Below are positions 15,401 through 15,731 of a stretch of 15,731 bases of DNA, one piece after another. A model generated the notes under the pieces. The model did no database searches. It worked only from the letters and a program-made list of their open reading frames with translations, and was not told the origin of the DNA. Source of the stretch: CAYNNP01 sp964398215 (GTDB taxonomy: Bacteria; Planctomycetota; Planctomycetia; Pirellulales; Pirellulaceae); NCBI GenBank assembly GCA_964398215.1, contig CAYNNP010000156.1, positions 1 to 15,731 on the forward strand, written 5' to 3'. Both the position numbers and the translations under genes were made by a program. Position 1 is the stretch's first letter. Every line of letters begins with the position of its first letter.

Positions 15401-15715
15401 GATCCGGCTATGTCAGAGCGAGCAATCACAACGATCATCGAAGCCGCGCCCAATGAAGCTGAACACCATCAAGCGGTCGCAGAATTACGAGACAAAACTC
15501 GAGATTTTGAACAAGCAATCAGCCATTGGAAACAAGTTGCAAAACTCCGCAAACTGGAACCAACCGGACTGTTGGGTTTAGCGAAGTCACAAATTGCTGC
15601 CAAGAAGTTTGAGGATGCAAAGTCAACACTCAAACAAGTCCAGGACACGCAGTGGGACCAGCGATTTTCCAGTGCCAACTCCGAAGCCGAAAACCTAAAA
15701 CGCAGCATTCAATAG
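6425..15715 (+). CDS. Giant single-TM protein: FecR-like, VIT, VWA and TPR-like regions
   Basis: A 3096-aa protein starting at GTG 6425, translationally coupled to the sigma gene. Order by residue: a polar, acidic tail without Cys (1-72); one hydrophobic helix (73-92), making it probably N-in/C-out; a possible LolA-like beta region (about 100-245); a FecR-like segment (about 286-372); a VIT domain (about 412-552); a VWA domain (about 668-830) with complete MIDAS residues (DTSAS 677-681, Thr747, Asp771); the MTPYTSLLVLE motif common after VWA in VIT-VWA proteins (959-969); a Gly-rich linker (1047-1058); a beta-rich middle region with a second LolA-like stretch; and helical repeats from about 1465 to the end. 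No cell-wall sorting signal or second TM is seen. Its likely role is as the envelope sensor and regulator of the sigma factor, binding proteins or ligands through VWA and the solenoid. The role is inferred from topology and linkage; the domain calls for VIT and VWA are firm, the others softer. The frame is intact to TAG 15713-15715. Confidence 0.92.
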   Translation: MNNKQNLTNDSNDDSFERSTLGSLEPDTLPPDQSAIDQAIAVAGDAFRAESQAHSTVRKSESDSKTGSWRSSMITKALVGMSALAAAVAMFFQTGAPADTQTLGGLLDKAMQAKSLKFSVDRNGKKSDVLVSLASHVRWQESKTKYRIANSNEAWEIDTEAGEPQLTKTAWHDKKTGKVDMLALLGVQPKQSKEWRGLVASKPELVGGKRRFVFNTKAGQPVLHAYCSVASNDLLEVRCWPNGWNPNVPPSSLLVVARDIVVDDSVFVVAKKLVDDGRIGKITDSQGIVTLRPKMNKRWTPVARHMLLKPGDWVRTDARGANASTLVTASAYKLIVGPGSLLETISATEIRLHRGEINVAGSKSAEGELKIVSPGDTFVTVGKGSSTHLRATEQRELEAVKRKPVWLAGYQGKTNVDTTGSLLANIDGRETPLTIGYHKVHVEIRDQIARTTIEESFVNHTGTRLEGVFHFPLPQDASISGFGMWIDGELVEADVVEKQRAREIFETILREKRDPGLLEWTGGNIFKARVFPILPSQEKRIKIVYTQVLPQTGNKFRYSYGLRSEMLQTTPLRELEIDVQVHSSLPIQSIGSSTHAVRTIQTDHSAKLEFEAQEYTPKRDFEVVCELDQAEKNVVLVPHQRGNDGYFLAQFALPEQAGWKRETIKDGEPLGVLIVCDTSASMDSVKRTDQKQFVTALLSGLGDSDRFDIAYCDVDCGWLNNELVPASEGNVDRAIDWLDQRISLGWTDLDGMLATVLPRAKKATQVVYIGDGIVSTVDADPQAFVNRLQRVTKKAKGDFHVVSVGNSFEATVLNALAGVGAGSVRGISGEQTPPRVALELLTEISNPRLTNLKFDFRGVNVAAVYPKRLPNLSAGKQQILVGRYLPVGSNQSGELVVTGKLGGKSVKYSTPISLANAESGNSFIPRLWARGHLDHLLSQGSGPLVRDQVIGLSEEFHIMTPYTSLLVLESDSDRERFGVKRRMEVRDGEQFFADGRKKSNYELLQKQMKAAGDWRLALRRKVLSDLSQLGRDPRLFMEAANDSYTWGGVGGGGFGGGGLFITNGAFVIGGSSSKAMPRSSGSRSSLASFDNLTDLISAGERADLSLMISATSSIEGNEFQFDINDELEFEEQLAARAPASGWSGEIEQGGLPMLASRITGTLKRPSSKQDFASVSGGMIWNGQSSKLSLAHLFPFTNRTIASQQDGQILGDEKAITVLKSLVQPARFEVGGIQGTRTVESFDLDWDRVTETSTKNLIAKERWAFESELEKHWFDREIRSAHHKAFQTIKHRPSSQADAPMTDLERPFATTQQLAQLSNLEATILEENNDVVIIRVGDASNTRAHRRITIDKKRKVVTSIATFSNWKKEGGLPYRVVLYGQHKKVAGVWWPTKIEYKNRDKKTTGITTQDLRSLSKSQFDKAFREFVPSAKNCVVLTTPVPSVRDSHIAILQGKSTLQHHYVLLHEDCNVQDWDRAAKHLAAIEKLASGKPAVDWIRFEFLKLSVQHDQASMVIDQIAETSTQNKEHGLFLANSLASRVSGVLDNNETLGLLDKLRQIYVREESDNAWLRFHIQQLRSLGDPRTIELQKQLAIDEPWNNNDQLQYSQDLKNSGDLDGAIAWLEKQIEVYPGNQTPQSYVNQIDRFLYDSGRSKQLVEFYEKQLQDSPANRTVLGNYLTALLLDGRSDESAKIAMDWMKSAQVDGELDEETESKLMAAIGYGLGQRPRVYLNWMHPKWHQPLAEVARFFLESEHHPNVTQQLQSNYRFTDSREADELSLEIAERVRTNVDTLAPKAFEKLLPWIVHREMVSEKQWQEIADSIRARWDSAESASERTSLARTLISILDKHFHDTELFPFLRKRVERAVADGNVPLASMHRRSLLNTILSEQIWTQEHESEAFALLKTTHEGQKQTELILSNVSSLFQLVEAMYTKRVATEQKNFEAVDHPEEFTRQKLARQRMKWEQNARTGLIAALGQHSGDQDELSEWFLLEKIHQQVKAGEDLKQAEKECWRILGDTPTPPVSDQEFDKLNLADRNLELSREFRRERAIEVLSYLAVRRSSTKRLRNKVLAYLEAGEKIQVDDPTNWRLRQSDLLVALDRPEELKAKLLSWVASDPFPITWQALLANLHAELGEVADAIRLMETVQSFVRLSPQQSSSLSKWRLVSDNEDKYDAARRGTYESTPDYLIANWLDRRFNELNSTKEARVTEVDDKVLDAFSALMTKSSNPQQQIHRLKKYYKATRDFRLLKMLPEACIGRSAQSIYETLSSISSSVLSDILKEATLDKIVDRIDELRAGELTKLDARALDLLETMIQRRAADVINEPGPHIQKAKEAMQRAFARGNWQPGEIKQMATFLASLSTLYKTELRQERARQFKQLLALTESGTEVRFYVHWQFAHSIAWSDGNHDNGIAEMQVAIADYKNLHPNGFPSSANQPVFDYARMLGYRGLFVEAEEFLRPQVKTSINEAQRIAYLTQLNSTLIHALRDGGQVSLGTGQELYASLRRALVKQATNANHDNERSAAINSILKLFRVGDEKNFASVDNDLWKFASQKFAGIAEKQTNNHQALVETVLNRVEKQLGDFKALEFSLIMFETVPDRRQLSRDNLWNRLGYKFAKRLHKHAKKLGKLEQRALKIVEAELEFDLTVRNQRGRYCYSQGSTYFWSEKRDDFAAVAESVLDTYKESGRHVEYIAQYLYEYLSMHDRAIVIMLEAHENNRLQVSGKSFLAKYLTNQKRAKEAVPILKAIIAQSPDTLHYRIQLLRAYAATNQSGKWDATLKATDEHFRKAPLWNHRNTEQIAKACLDAKKYELAAGYYKEAISALRRNPTNRYNDQYALSSLYQQLADVYAGLKDTPKAVDAISAAMIVWRTDKNQRQNLGYALQRVLRKCDDLTAYVKSVDRQAAKTGMDSPFLRKHLGNEFFAKRKLSQAVTQLRAAIDLQPNDIENHKKLIAVFKLQKDKESVVKQSLKLIDIEKHNLENYRQLVEGLSDDPAMSERAITTIIEAAPNEAEHHQAVAELRDKTRDFEQAISHWKQVAKLRKLEPTGLLGLAKSQIAAKKFEDAKSTLKQVQDTQWDQRFSSANSEAENLKRSIQ
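6641..6700 (+). other. Single transmembrane segment of the giant protein
   Basis: Residues 73-92 (MITKALVGMSALAAAVAMFF) form the only convincing membrane helix in the protein. Two Arg (residues 58 and 70) and Lys59/Lys65 precede it and acidic residues follow, which fits a cytoplasmic N-terminus and an exported remainder. It could also act as an uncleaved signal anchor; no signal peptidase site or lipobox Cys is seen. Confidence 0.8.
7280..7540 (+). other. FecR-like domain segment
   Basis: Residues about 286-372 follow the FecR pattern of alternating short beta strands. A short strand (GIVTLRPK) and a Pro/Val-rich stretch lead into LLKPGDWVRTD (307-317). Then come ASTLVTASAYKLIVGPGSLLE (split here for reading as ASTLVTAS, then LIVGPGSLLE, about 323-343), and EIRLHRGEINV (349-359). 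In FecR-type regulators this domain sits just outside the membrane helix and passes the envelope signal to the cytoplasmic sigma partner. Here about 190 residues of another beta region separate it from the helix. Confidence 0.65.
7658..8080 (+). other. VIT domain
   Basis: Residues about 412-552 match the vault protein inter-alpha-trypsin domain. The visible features are strands ending in TTIEESFVNHTGTRLEGVFHFPLP, of which the core EESFVNHTG (454-462) is diagnostic; the block GMWIDGELVEADVVEKQRAR (483-502); and KARVFPILPSQEKRIKIVY (527-545). VIT usually precedes VWA in the same chain, as here, and is thought to mediate protein-protein contact. Confidence 0.88.
8426..8914 (+). other. VWA domain with intact MIDAS
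   Basis: Residues about 668-830 form a von Willebrand factor A fold. The metal-ion-dependent adhesion site is complete: DTSAS (677-681), Thr747 in GWTDLD, and Asp771 in VVYIGDG. Divalent-metal-dependent ligand or protein binding is therefore expected. The flanking strands LGVLIVCD and QVVYIG have the usual hydrophobic pattern. Confidence 0.88.
9563..9598 (+). other. Gly-rich linker
   Basis: Residues 1047-1058 read GGVGGGGFGGGG, after Trp1046 and before a short hydrophobic stretch (LFITNGAFVIGG) and a Ser-rich run. It separates the VIT-VWA head from the middle and repeat regions and probably acts as a flexible hinge. Confidence 0.7.
10382..10699 (+). other. Possible LolA/RseB-like beta region
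   Basis: Residues about 1320-1425 show successive beta strands. They include VVIIRVGD (1330-1337), RRITIDKKRKVVTSIA (1345-1360) and PYRVVLYG (1372-1379), then VAGVWWPTKIEYKN (1384-1397) and TTGITTQDL. The pattern 'G-x-W-x-P-x-x-I ... x-G ... T' is reminiscent of LolA-fold lipoprotein-binding domains, including RseB/MucB sensors. This is a visual resemblance only; a generic beta-sheet linker domain is the alternative. Confidence 0.3.
10817..15694 (+). repeat. TPR-like helical repeat solenoid, about 1,600 residues
   Basis: From about residue 1465 to near the end the protein is almost purely helical, with degenerate 34-residue-type helix pairs. The clearest TPR-like units are at about 1607-1635 (GDLDGAIAWLEKQIEVYPGN), 2728-2760 (RAKEAVPILKAIIAQSPD), 2797-2830 (KKYELAAGYYKEAI), 2837-2870 (TPKAVDAISAAM), 2913-2945 (RKLSQAVTQLRAAIDLQPND) and 3051-3072 (KKFEDAKSTLKQV). 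The units in between are diverged. The repeats are protein-level only; no tandem DNA repeat is visible. Protein-protein scaffolding is the usual role. Confidence 0.75.
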
Positions 15716-15731
15716 CGGTGCTGCGCCCGGC

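Noticed and set aside
1..15731. CRISPR arrays, tRNA, rRNA or insertion sequence ends
   Set aside because: No direct repeat with regular spacing, cloverleaf-like segment or terminal inverted repeat pair was seen; a small RNA could still be missed by eye.

Overview
The window looks like chromosomal DNA from a planctomycete, probably of the Pirellula/Rhodopirellula type. This is an inference from gene content, not from a marker gene. The supporting signs are base composition near 50% G+C by eye, an ECF sigma factor overlapping a giant envelope protein with FecR-like, VIT, VWA and TPR-like parts, very long ORFs, frequent GTG/TTG starts, and a plant-type MBOAT (wax-synthase-like) enzyme. No rRNA, tRNA, CRISPR array or insertion sequence was seen.

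Layout. Positions 3-227 hold the tail of a gene resembling the C-terminus of Rpn/PD-(D/E)XK transposase-like nucleases. Positions 435-1340 encode a membrane-anchored GGDEF diguanylate cyclase. Convergent to it, on the minus strand, is a two-gene unit (2820 to 1379): a small four-helix membrane protein overlapping by 4 nt a wax-synthase-like MBOAT acyltransferase, with a strong hairpin in its leader. Next, also on the minus strand, is an ABC transporter pair (5613 to 3026): a short ATPase with unusual Q-loop and H-switch residues, then a permease of about 12 helices, again with a 4-nt overlap.

Divergent from the ABC pair is a plus-strand operon filling the rest of the window. It holds a 184-aa ECF sigma factor (5874-6428) overlapping by 4 nt (GTGA) a 3096-codon gene (6425-15715). 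The giant product has a ~72-residue N-terminal tail, one transmembrane segment, a FecR-like segment, a VIT domain, a VWA domain with an intact MIDAS motif, a Gly-rich linker, a beta-rich middle region and a helical-repeat (TPR-like) C-terminal half of about 1,600 residues.

How the genes may work together. The sigma gene and the giant gene are almost certainly co-transcribed and translationally coupled. The order cytoplasmic tail, single TM, FecR-like segment is the topology of FecR-type sigma regulators. The simplest model is that the giant protein is the cognate regulator of the sigma factor, with a periplasmic VIT-VWA-TPR sensor. The divergently transcribed ABC exporter is a candidate target. 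This sigma/giant pair is the best candidate in the window for an undescribed system; the functional link is inference.
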